This document shows positions 17,591 to 26,547 of a stretch of 64,000 nucleotides of DNA, piece by piece; the first letter of the stretch is position 1; each line of letters starts with the position of its first letter. The stretch spans positions 32,917 to 96,916 of the forward strand of contig WYCW01000002.1 of NCBI GenBank assembly GCA_011392765.1, given 5' to 3'. The position numbers were made by a program, and so were the translations under genes. The stretch is from Candidatus Thiosymbion ectosymbiont of Catanema sp. Cochon2018. GTDB taxonomy: Bacteria > Pseudomonadota > Gammaproteobacteria > Chromatiales > Chromatiaceae. The notes beneath the pieces are model-generated. The model had not been told where the DNA came from, made no database searches, and saw only the letters and a list, made by a program, of their open reading frames with translations.

Positions 17591-18931
17591 TCACATGCCG
17601 AGCTTTTTCTCCAGGTAGTGGATGTTGGCGCCGCCGGCCTGGAAGGTAGCGTCCAACAGGAGCTGCCGTTGGAGGTCGATGTTAGTGTCGATGCCCTCGA
17701 TGACCGTCTCGCGCAGGGCGTTGCGCATGCGTGAGATGGCGGCGGAGCGGTTCTCTCCATGAGCGATGAGCTTGCCGATCATGGAGTCATAGTAAGGAGG
17801 AACCCGATAACCGCTGTAGATATGGGTCTCCATCCGGATACCGGGGCCGCCCGGGGCGTGGAATTCCCGGATCTGTCCGGGGCTCGGGATGAAGGTCTCG
17901 GAGTTCTCGGCGTTGATTCGACACTCGATGGCATGTCCGTGCATTGCGATGTCCTCCTGCCGGTACCGTAGCTTCTCGCCGGCGGCCACGAGGATCTGCT
18001 CCTTCACGATATCGATACCGGTGACCATTTCGGTAACCGGATGCTCGACCTGCACGCGGGTGTTCATTTCGATGAAGTAGAAACGTCCGTCCTGGAACAG
18101 GAACTCGAAGGTCCCCGCCCCTCGGTAGCCGATACTACGGCAGGCCTCGACGCAGCGTTCCCCGATTTCATGGCGTTGCGCATCGGTAATTTCGGGTGCG
18201 GGGGCCTCTTCCAGCACCTTCTGGTGCCGCCGCTGCATCGAGCAGTCCCGCTCCCCGAGGTGGATAGCGTTGCCGTACTGGTCCGCAAGGAGCTGGAACT
18301 CGATATGGCGTGGGTTCTCGAGATATTTCTCCATATAGACCGTAGCGTTGTCGAAGGCCGCGGCGGCCTCCGCCTGGGTCAGGGATATGGCGTTCAGGAG
18401 GGTGGCTTCGGAGTGCACGACCCGCATACCGCGACCGCCCCCTCCGCCGGCGGCCTTGATGATTACCGGATAGCCGATCTCGCGTCCCAGCTCGAGGGTC
18501 CGCTTTTTATTGTCGTCCAGGGGACCGTCGGAGCCGGGCACGCAGGGGACGCCGGACTGTTGCATAGCCTTGATGGCGGAGACCTTGTCGCCCATGAGGC
18601 GGATGGTCTCCGGCTTGGGGCCGATGAAGATGAAACCGCTGCGCTCGACGCGCTCGGCGAAATCCGCGTTTTCCGACAGGAAACCGTACCCCGGGTGGAT
18701 GGCCACCGTATCCGTGACCTCTGCGGCACTGATGATGGCGGGGGTATGGAGATAGCTGTCTCGGGATTGGGCCGGACCGATGCACACCGACTCATCGGCG
18801 AGTAGTACGTGCTTGAGCTCCCGGTCGGCCTCCGAGTGCACGGCCACCGTCTTGGTCCCGAGCTCCCGGCAGGCGCGCAGGATGCGCAAGGCGATCTCTC
18901 CCCGGTTGGCGATGAGTACCTTCTCGATCAT
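17591..18931 (-). CDS. accC: Acetyl-CoA carboxylase, biotin carboxylase subunit
   Basis: A 446-residue biotin carboxylase, the ATP-dependent step that carboxylates biotin on AccB for fatty acid synthesis. It starts [20 protein letters not shown]. The ATP-grasp glycine loop [15 protein letters not shown], the catalytic region [26 protein letters not shown] (split here by a space) and [11 protein letters not shown] are all present. Length and motifs are standard. It lies 10 bp after accB and is clearly one transcription unit with aroQ and accB. Confidence 0.96.
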   Translation of the reverse strand: MIEKVLIANRGEIALRILRACRELGTKTVAVHSEADRELKHVLLADESVCIGPAQSRDSYLHTPAIISAAEVTDTVAIHPGYGFLSENADFAERVERSGFIFIGPKPETIRLMGDKVSAIKAMQQSGVPCVPGSDGPLDDNKKRTLELGREIGYPVIIKAAGGGGGRGMRVVHSEATLLNAISLTQAEAAAAFDNATVYMEKYLENPRHIEFQLLADQYGNAIHLGERDCSMQRRHQKVLEEAPAPEITDAQRHEIGERCVEACRSIGYRGAGTFEFLFQDGRFYFIEMNTRVQVEHPVTEMVTGIDIVKEQILVAAGEKLRYRQEDIAMHGHAIECRINAENSETFIPSPGQIREFHAPGGPGIRMETHIYSGYRVPPYYDSMIGKLIAHGENRSAAISRMRNALRETVIEGIDTNIDLQRQLLLDATFQAGGANIHYLEKKLGM

Positions 18932-18941
18932 GGCGCTGTCC

Positions 18942-19400
18942 TTACTCGATCACGAACAGGGGCTGGTTGTACTCCACCGGCTGCCCGTTCTCGACCACGA
19001 TCCTGGTGATGGTACCGTCCTTCTCGCACTCGATTTGATTGAGGATCTTCATCGCCTCGATGATACAGAGGGTATCGCCCGCCTTCACCTGCTCGCCCTC
19101 CTCGACAAAGGGCTTGCTGCCCGGAGCGGAGGCGCGGTAGAAGGTGCCGACCATGGGGGAACGCACCAGGTTCTCCTCCGGTGCCTCGTCCGTAGCAGGA
19201 ACCGCGGGCTCGGGGGCCGGTCCGGGTGCGCCCGCGGGTACCGCGCCGAACACCTGGGGTGGTGCGGACGCGATCAGGGGCGGCGGCGCAGTCCCGTGAC
19301 GGCTGATCCGGATCGATTCCTCGCCCTCGCGGATCTCGATCTCGGCAACGTCGGACTCCTGCACCAGCTCGATGAGCTTCTTGAGTTTGCGAATGTCCAT
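18942..19400 (-). CDS. accB: Acetyl-CoA carboxylase, biotin carboxyl carrier protein
   Basis: A 152-residue BCCP. The N-terminal part [20 protein letters not shown] is the oligomerisation segment. An alanine/proline-rich linker follows ([20 protein letters not shown]). The C-terminal biotinyl domain contains [18 protein letters not shown], with the biotin-accepting lysine in EAMK, and the protruding-thumb segment is recognisable in [20 protein letters not shown]. It sits between aroQ (52 bp upstream) and accC (10 bp downstream). Confidence 0.95.
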   Translation of the reverse strand: MDIRKLKKLIELVQESDVAEIEIREGEESIRISRHGTAPPPLIASAPPQVFGAVPAGAPGPAPEPAVPATDEAPEENLVRSPMVGTFYRASAPGSKPFVEEGEQVKAGDTLCIIEAMKILNQIECEKDGTITRIVVENGQPVEYNQPLFVIE

Positions 19401-19452
19401 CTGGTCGTCGTTACTTTATCTTGTAGGGTGGGCTGTGCCCACCGCCTCGGCC

Positions 19453-19917
19453 TCAGGAGCCCCGGTCGCGTTCGCCCTGCTGTTCCAACCGATCAATGAC
19501 CGCGCTCAGCGCCAAATCATAACCCAGGGAGCCCAAGCCGGTGATGATACCTTCGGCGATGTCCGAGAAATAGGAGTGGCTCCGAAAGGGCTCCCGGGCA
19601 TGGATATTGGAAAGATGCACCTCGACGAAAGGGATCGCCACCGCGAGCAAGGCGTCGCGCAAGGCGACGCTGGTATGGGTGAAGGCCGCCGGGTTGGCGA
19701 TAATGAAGGCGACACCGTCGCGGTCCGCGCCCTGGACTGCTGCTACCAGCTCATGCTCGGCGTTGCTCTGTACCAGCTCGAGCCGGTGTCCCGCCGCCGC
19801 AGCCCGACGTTGCAGCCGAGCGCTGATGTCCTCCAGGGTATCCCGCCCGTAGTGCCCCGGCTCGCGGGTACCGAGCAGATTCAGATTCGGGCCGTTCAAA
19901 ACGAGGATCGATGCCAT
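19453..19917 (-). CDS. aroQ: Type II 3-dehydroquinate dehydratase
   Basis: A 154-residue dodecameric dehydroquinase of the shikimate pathway. Conserved pieces are [21 protein letters not shown] (active-site Tyr in the last part), [16 protein letters not shown], and [20 protein letters not shown] with the catalytic His and Arg. The family length is about 150, as here. It is the first gene of the aroQ-accB-accC unit, a common gammaproteobacterial order. Confidence 0.95.
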   Translation of the reverse strand: MASILVLNGPNLNLLGTREPGHYGRDTLEDISARLQRRAAAAGHRLELVQSNAEHELVAAVQGADRDGVAFIIANPAAFTHTSVALRDALLAVAIPFVEVHLSNIHAREPFRSHSYFSDIAEGIITGLGSLGYDLALSAVIDRLEQQGERDRGS

Positions 19918-19981
19918 GGTTTATGCGGTTGCCCTAGTCTGAATGGTTGCAACTTAACAAGTTAAAACTAATTATAATAAC

Positions 19982-20566
19982 ATGATTTTGGAGGCTCTTT
20001 TGCTTTTCGGCGAAGACCTTGCAGGGCGAACGCGTACAAATCCTCCCGAAAACACGAACCGAGTAGACATCAGTGTGGGAGCGGTTGCGATAGGCCATGC
20101 AAGGACCTGGGGTTATCCCGACGGCAGCCCCACCGACCACTACCGGATACCGACCTACCAGGTGAAAGTGTCCGCAAAGATCTCCGGGAAGCTCATCTCC
20201 AAGGACTTCGAGGCCATCAGATTCGGCGTGCAGCAGAAGGGCTCGATCGGTCCACGTGTCGTCGGGCTCGCGGACCAGCAGACCCATATCATCAAGTCCT
20301 GGATTCCCACCTACAGTGTACACAGTGCGCGCTCGACCGAGCGGGGCGTGGGGTAGGTCTATGGCAACTTCCTGATCCACAATGGCCCGGACAACCCCCT
20401 TACCCAAGCGTATGCATCGATCGGCTGTGTCGAAATCTGCAATGGACCCAGAGGTTTCGACGTATTCAACAACTATATTATCTCTTTGGCGAATCCGACT
20501 TCGACCGCGCGCTCGATCGCTTCTTCGAAATGCTTTAAGCGAAGTCTTCACATGGTTACTTCGTGA
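19982..20566 (+). pseudogene. L,D-transpeptidase-like protein, internal stop
   Basis: From an ATG at 19982 the frame reads FGEDLAGRTRTNPPENTNRV and onward to a TAG at 20354-20356. It then continues in the same phase with VYGNFLIHNGPDNPLTQAYA and SIGCVEICNGPRGFDVFNNY, to a TGA at 20564. The second part has the H...S-x-G-C pattern of L,D-transpeptidase (YkuD-like) catalytic sites, found in housekeeping cross-linking enzymes and in some type VI effectors that attack peptidoglycan. One nonsense change separates the two halves. With a toxin cluster next to it, an effector origin is plausible but not shown. The start is uncertain because it is only 64 bp from aroQ. Confidence 0.55.
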
Positions 20567-20583
20567 CAAGGTACCTACATGAT

Positions 20584-20963
20584 TCAATCATATACGATGG
20601 CCCGACCTTTTGGCTGGCAGGATGACTTCGCCAACTGGTCAAAATCGTCAAGCAATTGCAAAACCTCGTCCGAATCAGATGGAAATCGACGTATATGCTC
20701 CAATGCCGCTTCACGCAAGAAAACTGAGAATTCTTGTGTGAGATCACTACCTCTTCGTTCAAAAACTCGAAGTTGACCCCTTCGAACGGTTTATCTCCAG
20801 GATCCAGATCTCCGGGAAAGGTACAATCCGCATCATTAAAAGTAGCACCAACTCCTCCCGCTATGGCTCGCAGTGTTTTCACGAAAGATTTGTCCGGGAT
20901 CACATTCAGAAACGCTTGCACCGGAAAAAGCCGAGGTTCCTCGATCGCAATTTTGAATCTCAT
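20584..20963 (-). pseudogene. Immunity-like small protein, one-base frameshift
   Basis: Starts MRFKIAIEEPRLFPVQAFLN and reads in frame to FEFLNEEVVISHK. From about 20735 the family-like text resumes in another phase: FSVFLREAALEHIRRFPSDS, then DEVLQLLDDFDQLAKSS to a stop at 20584. A single missing base near CACAAGAATTC joins both parts into a protein of about 126 residues. The layout, an N-terminal beta region and a C-terminal helix rich in acidic residues, is like CdiI-type immunity proteins to ribonuclease toxins, but I cannot confirm the family. It lies downstream of the toxin gene on the same strand. It could be real decay or a sequencing error. Confidence 0.5.
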
Positions 20964-21040
20964 AGCCCCTGCACCTTTATTCAATGAAGAATGACGTAAT
21001 TTTCCCGGCATCATCCGCATGACCTTGAATTATGTTAGCT

Positions 21041-21376
21041 CTAAAAATAAAAAAATAATCCAGTTTGAAGTTCTTCCGCTAATTCAATTTGGCTTAACAA
21101 TTTCTTTAGAACATAAGCATTTGGATGCTCCATAATAGAATCCAGGGTTAGCTTTCTTGCTAGAGACAGATTAGCAGGACCCTTGATTGTTTCATCCTCA
21201 AAATCATCAATCATTATGTTAAGCTTTTCATTAAATGTATCCAAAATTCCCAAGCCCCACAACTCTTTGAATTCTTGTTCACTTAAACAAATTTCCCTTA
21301 AATCACCATCCACACAAGAATCATAATCGAGTCTCTCCATTGCTATTTGATTAGCTGGAACAATGAGATATTTCAT
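21041..21376 (-). CDS. Putative immunity protein for the upstream toxin
   Basis: A 111-residue protein with strongly acidic composition (YDSCVDGDLREICLSEQEFK, IMIDDFEDETIKGPANLSLA) and lower GC than its surroundings. It begins 4 bp after the toxin stop codon, so the two are surely co-transcribed. The family is unknown to me. Immediate position, small size, acidity and matching base composition are the usual signs of a cognate immunity protein to a basic nuclease-type toxin. The function is inferred from these. Confidence 0.6.
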   Translation of the reverse strand: MKYLIVPANQIAMERLDYDSCVDGDLREICLSEQEFKELWGLGILDTFNEKLNIMIDDFEDETIKGPANLSLARKLTLDSIMEHPNAYVLKKLLSQIELAEELQTGLFFYF

Positions 21377-21380
21377 GACG

Positions 21381-22898
21381 TTAGTCCTCTATTCTAAAAT
21401 GGGTCACTTGGTTATATTCGGCTTGAGAACGGCCAGCTTGCTTGCCATTTTCTAACGTCTTATTATTTGGAACATTACCGTTCATATCTAAATAACGTCG
21501 TTTGCCCTTAATGTTAGGGTCATGAATCCTAAAATATTTACCTGAAACATCTTCCACTACCTGTATTCCCGTTTCAGGGTTCGTATAAATTTTTTTACCT
21601 GTTGTGGTTGTCGTAACTACAGGATTAGAGCCTGCGAATCTGGTAATAGCGTCATCTAAGCTTGCACTAGACCACGCATCCCCATATTTTGTTGCCCTTT
21701 CAATTCCACCCCGGTCTGTCTGTTTCCTGATATTCTTGCTCCTAGTCACTCCTTTCTGCTCAAAATCCACTCCTTCGTCGAGTGACTTATTCAAGCCATC
21801 CCGGAGTTCCTTAATAGCTTCGTCAATTTTGTCGTCGGCGATTTTGGCAACCTCATCGATTGAGTTCACGGCCTCCTCGGCCTGCTTGCCAAGCGAGCCC
21901 GGCAGAATATCCGCCAGCGACTTCAGCTTATCCCGTAAGCTGTTCAGAATATCCAGAAACTTGCTCTTTATTGTGGCAGCGTGGCTCGGCAAATCGGCAG
22001 CGAGCTTGCGCAGCCATTTGACTGCGTTGCCCTTGTGGAATTTGTTGAGGACCTCGATCAGCAGCTTCAAGGGGACTTTTCCACCGGTCTTGAGGACCTC
22101 GGCTATGACCTTCAGTACCCCCTTCGCAGCGGAACCCAAGATCGGAATAAGCCCGATCAGCGTCAACACAAGGGCAACCCATACCCACTTGTCGGTATGG
22201 CGTTTGTCCCAAATCAGGAACTTCAAGTTAGCTGTAATATCGCGTACGTCGCCGACCTGATCGACGATCGGAACCATCGTGATAACGGCATTCGTGGCGA
22301 CTTGGCCAACCGTCTGGTCCTCGTTGAAATCTCCCTGGATCGTTCCCCACGTCCAGGAACCGGCGGCGGCGATGTTATCGGCCATGCGGTCGAACCAGCC
22401 TTTCTCGACCTTGGGCAGCTCGGGATTTACGATGGGATATTTGAGGTATTCTCTGGTTGGCGGATCTTTATCGAAGTCGTAGGAGACGTTGTTGACCGTC
22501 TCCGGCAGTGCGCACCGGGCATAGCCGTTGCCATCGAGGATTCCCTGGGCAACGATACTACCGTCGTCGTTGTTCGTGACACGATAGTGTGCGCCGGCTA
22601 CCCCCGTACCATCGCAATAGAGGTATTCCAGTGCAATCCAGTTCTCAGCCCGAACCGAACACGAGAGCGTAAGATCATCAGGTTTTATTACGGGCGCTTT
22701 AGTGCGACCATCTTCGACTGTCCCACCGTAGCTCTTATACAGATCCATCCATTCTTTATACAAACGCGCCTGACCGGGGTCGGTCGCTGACAAAGGAATG
22801 CGCTTGCCATTTTGCACCAATTCCGGATGGTTCGCATAAAATACGTCATCCGCTATCCGCAGCGCAGTCCTGTTCAGGGGCCTGCTCAATCTAGCCAA
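21381..22898 (-). CDS. Polymorphic toxin with membrane-helix middle region
   Basis: A 505-residue protein in three parts. Residues 70-150 look like a small beta domain (LTLSCSVRAENWIALEYLYC, HYRVTNNDDGSIVAQGILDG). Residues 160-340 hold a pre-toxin region with a hydrophobic stretch VWVALVLTLIGLIPILGSA and an amphipathic helical part. Residues 405-505 form a basic C-terminal domain with KKIYTNPETGIQVVEDVSGK, YFRIHDPN, and GRSQAEYNQVTHF, resembling nuclease toxin tips. The last 250 bp are clearly AT-richer than the rest, as expected for an exchanged toxin cartridge. A small gene ends 3 bp upstream and an immunity candidate starts 4 bp downstream. Effector of type VI secretion is likely, but no PAAR or VgrG is present. 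Confidence 0.65.
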   Translation of the reverse strand: MARLSRPLNRTALRIADDVFYANHPELVQNGKRIPLSATDPGQARLYKEWMDLYKSYGGTVEDGRTKAPVIKPDDLTLSCSVRAENWIALEYLYCDGTGVAGAHYRVTNNDDGSIVAQGILDGNGYARCALPETVNNVSYDFDKDPPTREYLKYPIVNPELPKVEKGWFDRMADNIAAAGSWTWGTIQGDFNEDQTVGQVATNAVITMVPIVDQVGDVRDITANLKFLIWDKRHTDKWVWVALVLTLIGLIPILGSAAKGVLKVIAEVLKTGGKVPLKLLIEVLNKFHKGNAVKWLRKLAADLPSHAATIKSKFLDILNSLRDKLKSLADILPGSLGKQAEEAVNSIDEVAKIADDKIDEAIKELRDGLNKSLDEGVDFEQKGVTRSKNIRKQTDRGGIERATKYGDAWSSASLDDAITRFAGSNPVVTTTTTGKKIYTNPETGIQVVEDVSGKYFRIHDPNIKGKRRYLDMNGNVPNNKTLENGKQAGRSQAEYNQVTHFRIED

Positions 22899-22900
22899 GT

Positions 22901-23254
22901 CTAGCTCCTGAACATTTCCAACTCACGCTCGTCGATCAGGTCCATCTTAGCGGTACCATCGAGATCCTTACGTCGCAGAATGTCTCCTATCCACCGGGTT
23001 CCTTCCCGAACGTCCAACCGGGTCCCGTAGATCACTACATACTCGATAAACCGCCGAATATCGTCCTCATACTCGATGCCATAACTTTCAGCTTTTTTCA
23101 CAATATCCTGCACGACAATACGCATTCTTTCGTCGGATAAATTCTCGGTGCGATCGGAAAACTTCTCCCGAAGGTGTTTGACCATACGCTGTTCAAATTG
23201 CCCGCGCATAGAAGCGCTCAACGCCTCCATTTGTTCTTTGCGAATTTTCAACAC
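22901..23254 (-). CDS. Small accessory protein of toxin operon
   Basis: A 117-residue protein, MLKIRKEQMEALSASMRGQF then REKFSDRTENLSDERMRIVV and AESYGIEYEDDIRRFIEYVV. Small proteins with this plan (an opening KIR-x-QMEAL, a central helix and a YGI....D...FI segment) often precede type VI secretion-type effector genes and may help load or stabilise them. The stop lies 3 bp before the toxin start, so translation is probably coupled. No catalytic motif is seen. The assignment rests on memory of similar neighbours, not on a tested family. Confidence 0.55.
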   Translation of the reverse strand: MLKIRKEQMEALSASMRGQFEQRMVKHLREKFSDRTENLSDERMRIVVQDIVKKAESYGIEYEDDIRRFIEYVVIYGTRLDVREGTRWIGDILRRKDLDGTAKMDLIDERELEMFRS

Positions 23255-23299
23255 ATCTCAATCCCCCGTGGATACTTCCCTTACTGAAAGACTATCTAA

Positions 23300-23400
23300 A
23301 GGGCACCTTGAAAAATAGGTATTTTCACCCATTAATCGACTCTAAGCCATTGATTTTCAAGGTGTACTGTAGACGAAAACCGTATTTTTCAAAGTGCCCT
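23300..23400. repeat. 101-bp MITE, copy 3
   Basis: AGGGCACCTTGAAAAATA at the left and TATTTTTCAAAGTGCCCT at the right, exactly 101 bp. It lies between the toxin operon and tlpA, close to the presumed insertion edge. Confidence 0.8.
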
Positions 23401-23408
23401 AAAATCGC

Positions 23409-24002
23409 TTACATCCCATCGGTATGGGAAAACAACGGCTCCAAATGCTCGGTCAGGGCAGCACGGGTCATCTCGCCGGTATGTCCGTAGATCCGCTTCC
23501 CGCGGGGGTCGAAGATCGCGGTAAAGGGTAGGCCCTGTACGCGGTTGCCCAGTCGCCGGGACAGATCGATAGTAGTGGTGTCGCCGAGCAGGATCGGAAA
23601 GTCGACCGGATGCTCGGCCAGGAAGCGTTTCACATCCTCTTTATTATCGATGGCGATACCGAGCACCTGGAGACCGGCGTCGGCATGGGTGCGCTGCAGC
23701 TCATCGAACAAGGGCAACTCCCGCAGGCAGGGCGGACACCAGGTGGCCCAGAAGTTGAGCACCAACACCTTGCCTTCCCAACGACTGCCGGCAACCTCCT
23801 GTCCTTCGAGGTCGGGCAAGCGGAACTCCGGCAGCTGATCGAGGTGGTCGGTTGCGTCGTCCCGGCCGCTGGAAAGCGGCGGTCCGAACCCCGGTCCCTC
23901 ACCCAGCCACCGCGGCTCCAAGAGAAAGAACGCGAACAGGATCCCGAGAACGCCAGCGGCTGCCATCGTGAGCAGGATCTTATAGCTAGGGCGTGTTGAC
24001 AT
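23409..24002 (-). CDS. TlpA/ResA-like membrane-anchored thioredoxin
   Basis: A 197-residue protein with one N-terminal membrane helix (residues 8-28, KILLTMAAAGVLGILFAFF) and a periplasmic thioredoxin domain. The redox site is WATWCPPCLRE (Cys 89 and Cys 92). LRELPLFDELQ and FTAIFDPRGKRIYGHTGE are typical of the TlpA family. These proteins reduce disulfides of apocytochrome c or other periplasmic targets and receive electrons from DsbD, which is encoded further along the same strand. In relatives tlpA and dsbD are often close; here an AT-rich gene sits between them. Confidence 0.88.
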   Translation of the reverse strand: MSTRPSYKILLTMAAAGVLGILFAFFLLEPRWLGEGPGFGPPLSSGRDDATDHLDQLPEFRLPDLEGQEVAGSRWEGKVLVLNFWATWCPPCLRELPLFDELQRTHADAGLQVLGIAIDNKEDVKRFLAEHPVDFPILLGDTTTIDLSRRLGNRVQGLPFTAIFDPRGKRIYGHTGEMTRAALTEHLEPLFSHTDGM

Positions 24003-24130
24003 TTAAATACCTGCGGGCGTTGGGGAACAGGAACCACGAATGGACACGAATGAGATTTCGTGTCTGATGTGAGGTGGACCCCATTCGACGTTTGTCAAGA
24101 TGGGTGTCCTTTTTTGCTTAGTGCTTAGGG

Positions 24131-26500
24131 CTAACTCTCATCGAATTTGGACTTATCTTTTACCGAGTTAATATGTGATCGCATGTATTTAGCAGCAGAT
24201 ATTTCATCCCTATTACATATAGCGTCGTATACTCTTTTGTGCTCTTTTAGCGTTCCGAATGATTGGACTTTACTGGATATCGGCTTTAAGGCCTTATATA
24301 TCGTTTTACTTATGTCGTAAAAAATAATATTTTTACTTGCCTTTGAAATCGCCAAATGAAACTCGTAGTCGTACTTCCAGAGAACATCATTCGAGACCAT
24401 CTCTTCACTTTCCAGTTCCCTCTGGAATTTACCAAGAGCATTTTTTAGAGCATATATATCTTCAGCATCTCTATTTTTTGCAGCTGAAGCGGCCGCACTT
24501 ACCTCTAATTTTGCTCTAATTTCCCACAATTTTTCATAAGTAATTTCACCATTTACGTAGTCCAATCGCAGTCTATCAATAAGCAAATCTATAAAGTATT
24601 TTATATCCGTATTAAATACATATAGGCCGTTATTCTTTAATATTTCTCCCAGCGCTATAGAATTTCTAGCTACCGCATAATATCTAAACCCTCTATTCTC
24701 CTCATCTAATGCCTTCCCTGTAATTTCATCTACCAACGTAATCAAGTCTTTTATATTTGTATCTTGAATACTGCAACCAAGAAAAAGCATCTTTTTTGTA
24801 AAAAATAGTTCTTGTAGCTTTTGATAAACAATTTCATTCTTCTTATAGTAAGCTATAAAATCTTTATACGTTATTACCAACGGATTTCCATCTTTTGAAT
24901 GGGAACCATGTATTTTGTACACTGTCGTCTCTGACTCAGAGCTGAGCATATCTGCATCCGTTTCAACTAGATTAATATCTCCTCGCCTAAGACGTAATGT
25001 ATCCTCCAAGCATGTATCGTAATTAATTGAGATAAACTCCTTTATAGAAAGTATATCAGCCAATGCACGATGGAGGTCAGTAGGACCTCCCCTGTCTGTA
25101 AATCTTTTTACTGTTTCTTCCAATTTTTCTCTTCCGAATTTATTTTCATACGCAAGCGCTACGTGGGGAAGATCCTGGAGGGACTCTATCTTGGTTCCAG
25201 AGTTTCTCAACTCCTGCGCCATAGATTCAGTTAGATCTTTACCTAGCGGAAGATTTCCTTTATTTGCCACGCTAGAAAAGCCTGCTCCAACAAAAACAAC
25301 AACATCCCCCTCAATTATTGACCTTGTAAGATCTTCTAACTTTATTTGCTCAAAAACAGGGGGACTGTAACTTGGGATGTGATTAATTTCCCTCAGATGC
25401 TTCATCATATCCTCAGGTTCATATGAATTTACCTCGAATTGAGCTTGCGTATTTTTGCTTACCACATAACCACCGGGAGAGACGCTACACAAAGATGAAG
25501 TTACGCCACCTCCCCCGGCTTGTAGGAGGCTTGTTATTAATTCTTCCTTTTCTCTAGTGCTTATAAAAATATGTGAGTAAGGAACAGATAACCTTATAAC
25601 AGCCACTAGTTGCCTAAGCTTGTCATCGCTAGGATATATAGAAGAGCATAAAGGAACCTGAAATTTCCCGGCTGCTTTTAATCTAGGAATTCCAATTAAT
25701 GGATTTTTATTATGCGTTTTCCTTAGAAATCTTGCATGCTTTATTAAAGATAGGGTTTCGAAATTGTAGTCATACAACCCAAATAACACCCCCATTCCAG
25801 ATTCTTTTACACCCCCGTTATAAACTCTATCTTGGGTTTGAAGTCTGTAGTCAAAATCACCTTTTAAATGTATATTTCCATGAACTTTGTCATAGGTATT
25901 TTTATGATAGGTTTCTTGCCAAGAAAGCACAATATCAGTCCCATGATCTTTAAAAATTCTATAATCTTTTTCATCAAAAGGCTGACAATTTACACCGACC
26001 ATCCAGGCTTGGTTCCCGTTAGACTTAAAATTTTTTGCAACTTCCACATACTTTCCAATTGATAAAGCATCAAACTTAGGGTCGTTTGCGAAAACCAACT
26101 CAATACTTTGATAATTGTTATTTCCTATCAGGTAGCTTAATTCGGTTCTTAATTGCTCCTCATCCAGGCGATGTCTATCATGTGAGGTTTTATTGTTGAT
26201 CGAGTATCCACAATACTCGCATGATTCCACACAAAAGTTGGATACATATAAAGGCGCGACGATATTTACATAGTTACCTAAACATTTATCTCGTACTCTG
26301 TCACCAGATTCAAGAAGTTTGTGAAACAAATCTTCATCCCTGCTCGGGTCGATGGCTAGTAACTTAGATATGTCCGACATTTCTATTTCGTTGCCAGTTT
26401 CCGCACTATTTAGTATTTCCAATATTTCTGATCTTTTTACATTGAAAGCATCAGCACTTTCCTTGTAAAAATCTATCTCTTCTTCATCCAACCGAAACAT
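24131..26500 (-). CDS. Radical SAM - SIR2 - FCD fusion protein
   Basis: A 789-residue three-domain protein; numbering is from ATG 26500, chosen over a TTG at 26512 because GGGGGG lies just upstream. Residues 1-375 are a ThiH/HydG-type radical SAM domain. The cluster motif is CVESCEYC (Cys 90, 94, 97), and LSWQETYHKNTYDKVHGN and ESGMGVLFGLYDYNFE match that family closely. A BATS-like end follows (IGIPRLKAAGKFQVP, FISTREKEELI). Residues 385-650 are a SIR2-like domain with GDVVVFVGAGFSS (398-410), ISINYDTCLEDTL and a KIHGSHS histidine (531), a fold often used as NADase in phage defence. Residues 656-789 are an FCD ligand-binding domain without its usual HTH, keeping Asp 711, His 715, His 754 and His 776. 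It is clearly AT-rich and alone on its strand segment, which suggests transfer. I know of no described protein with this architecture. Confidence 0.85.
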   Translation of the reverse strand: MFRLDEEEIDFYKESADAFNVKRSEILEILNSAETGNEIEMSDISKLLAIDPSRDEDLFHKLLESGDRVRDKCLGNYVNIVAPLYVSNFCVESCEYCGYSINNKTSHDRHRLDEEQLRTELSYLIGNNNYQSIELVFANDPKFDALSIGKYVEVAKNFKSNGNQAWMVGVNCQPFDEKDYRIFKDHGTDIVLSWQETYHKNTYDKVHGNIHLKGDFDYRLQTQDRVYNGGVKESGMGVLFGLYDYNFETLSLIKHARFLRKTHNKNPLIGIPRLKAAGKFQVPLCSSIYPSDDKLRQLVAVIRLSVPYSHIFISTREKEELITSLLQAGGGGVTSSLCSVSPGGYVVSKNTQAQFEVNSYEPEDMMKHLREINHIPSYSPPVFEQIKLEDLTRSIIEGDVVVFVGAGFSSVANKGNLPLGKDLTESMAQELRNSGTKIESLQDLPHVALAYENKFGREKLEETVKRFTDRGGPTDLHRALADILSIKEFISINYDTCLEDTLRLRRGDINLVETDADMLSSESETTVYKIHGSHSKDGNPLVITYKDFIAYYKKNEIVYQKLQELFFTKKMLFLGCSIQDTNIKDLITLVDEITGKALDEENRGFRYYAVARNSIALGEILKNNGLYVFNTDIKYFIDLLIDRLRLDYVNGEITYEKLWEIRAKLEVSAAASAAKNRDAEDIYALKNALGKFQRELESEEMVSNDVLWKYDYEFHLAISKASKNIIFYDISKTIYKALKPISSKVQSFGTLKEHKRVYDAICNRDEISAAKYMRSHINSVKDKSKFDES

Positions 26501-26547
26501 CTTGCCCCCCAATAAATAGATATTTTGATTTAAAGCCCATCACAGTA

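Noticed and set aside
20354-20356. TAG as programmed readthrough or recoded amino acid
   Set aside because: It is amber, not the UGA of selenocysteine, and there is no sign of pyrrolysine machinery. A simple nonsense mutation is more likely.
24131-26500. Assignment as HydG or ThiH
   Set aside because: The N-terminal domain is like them, but the HydG C-terminal cluster cysteines are absent, no hydrogenase or thiamine genes are near, and two more domains follow.
24131-26500. Assignment as Thoeris ThsA or a known SIR2 defence protein
   Set aside because: No SLOG domain, no TIR partner gene, no HerA or Argonaute neighbour; the radical SAM and FCD parts do not fit.
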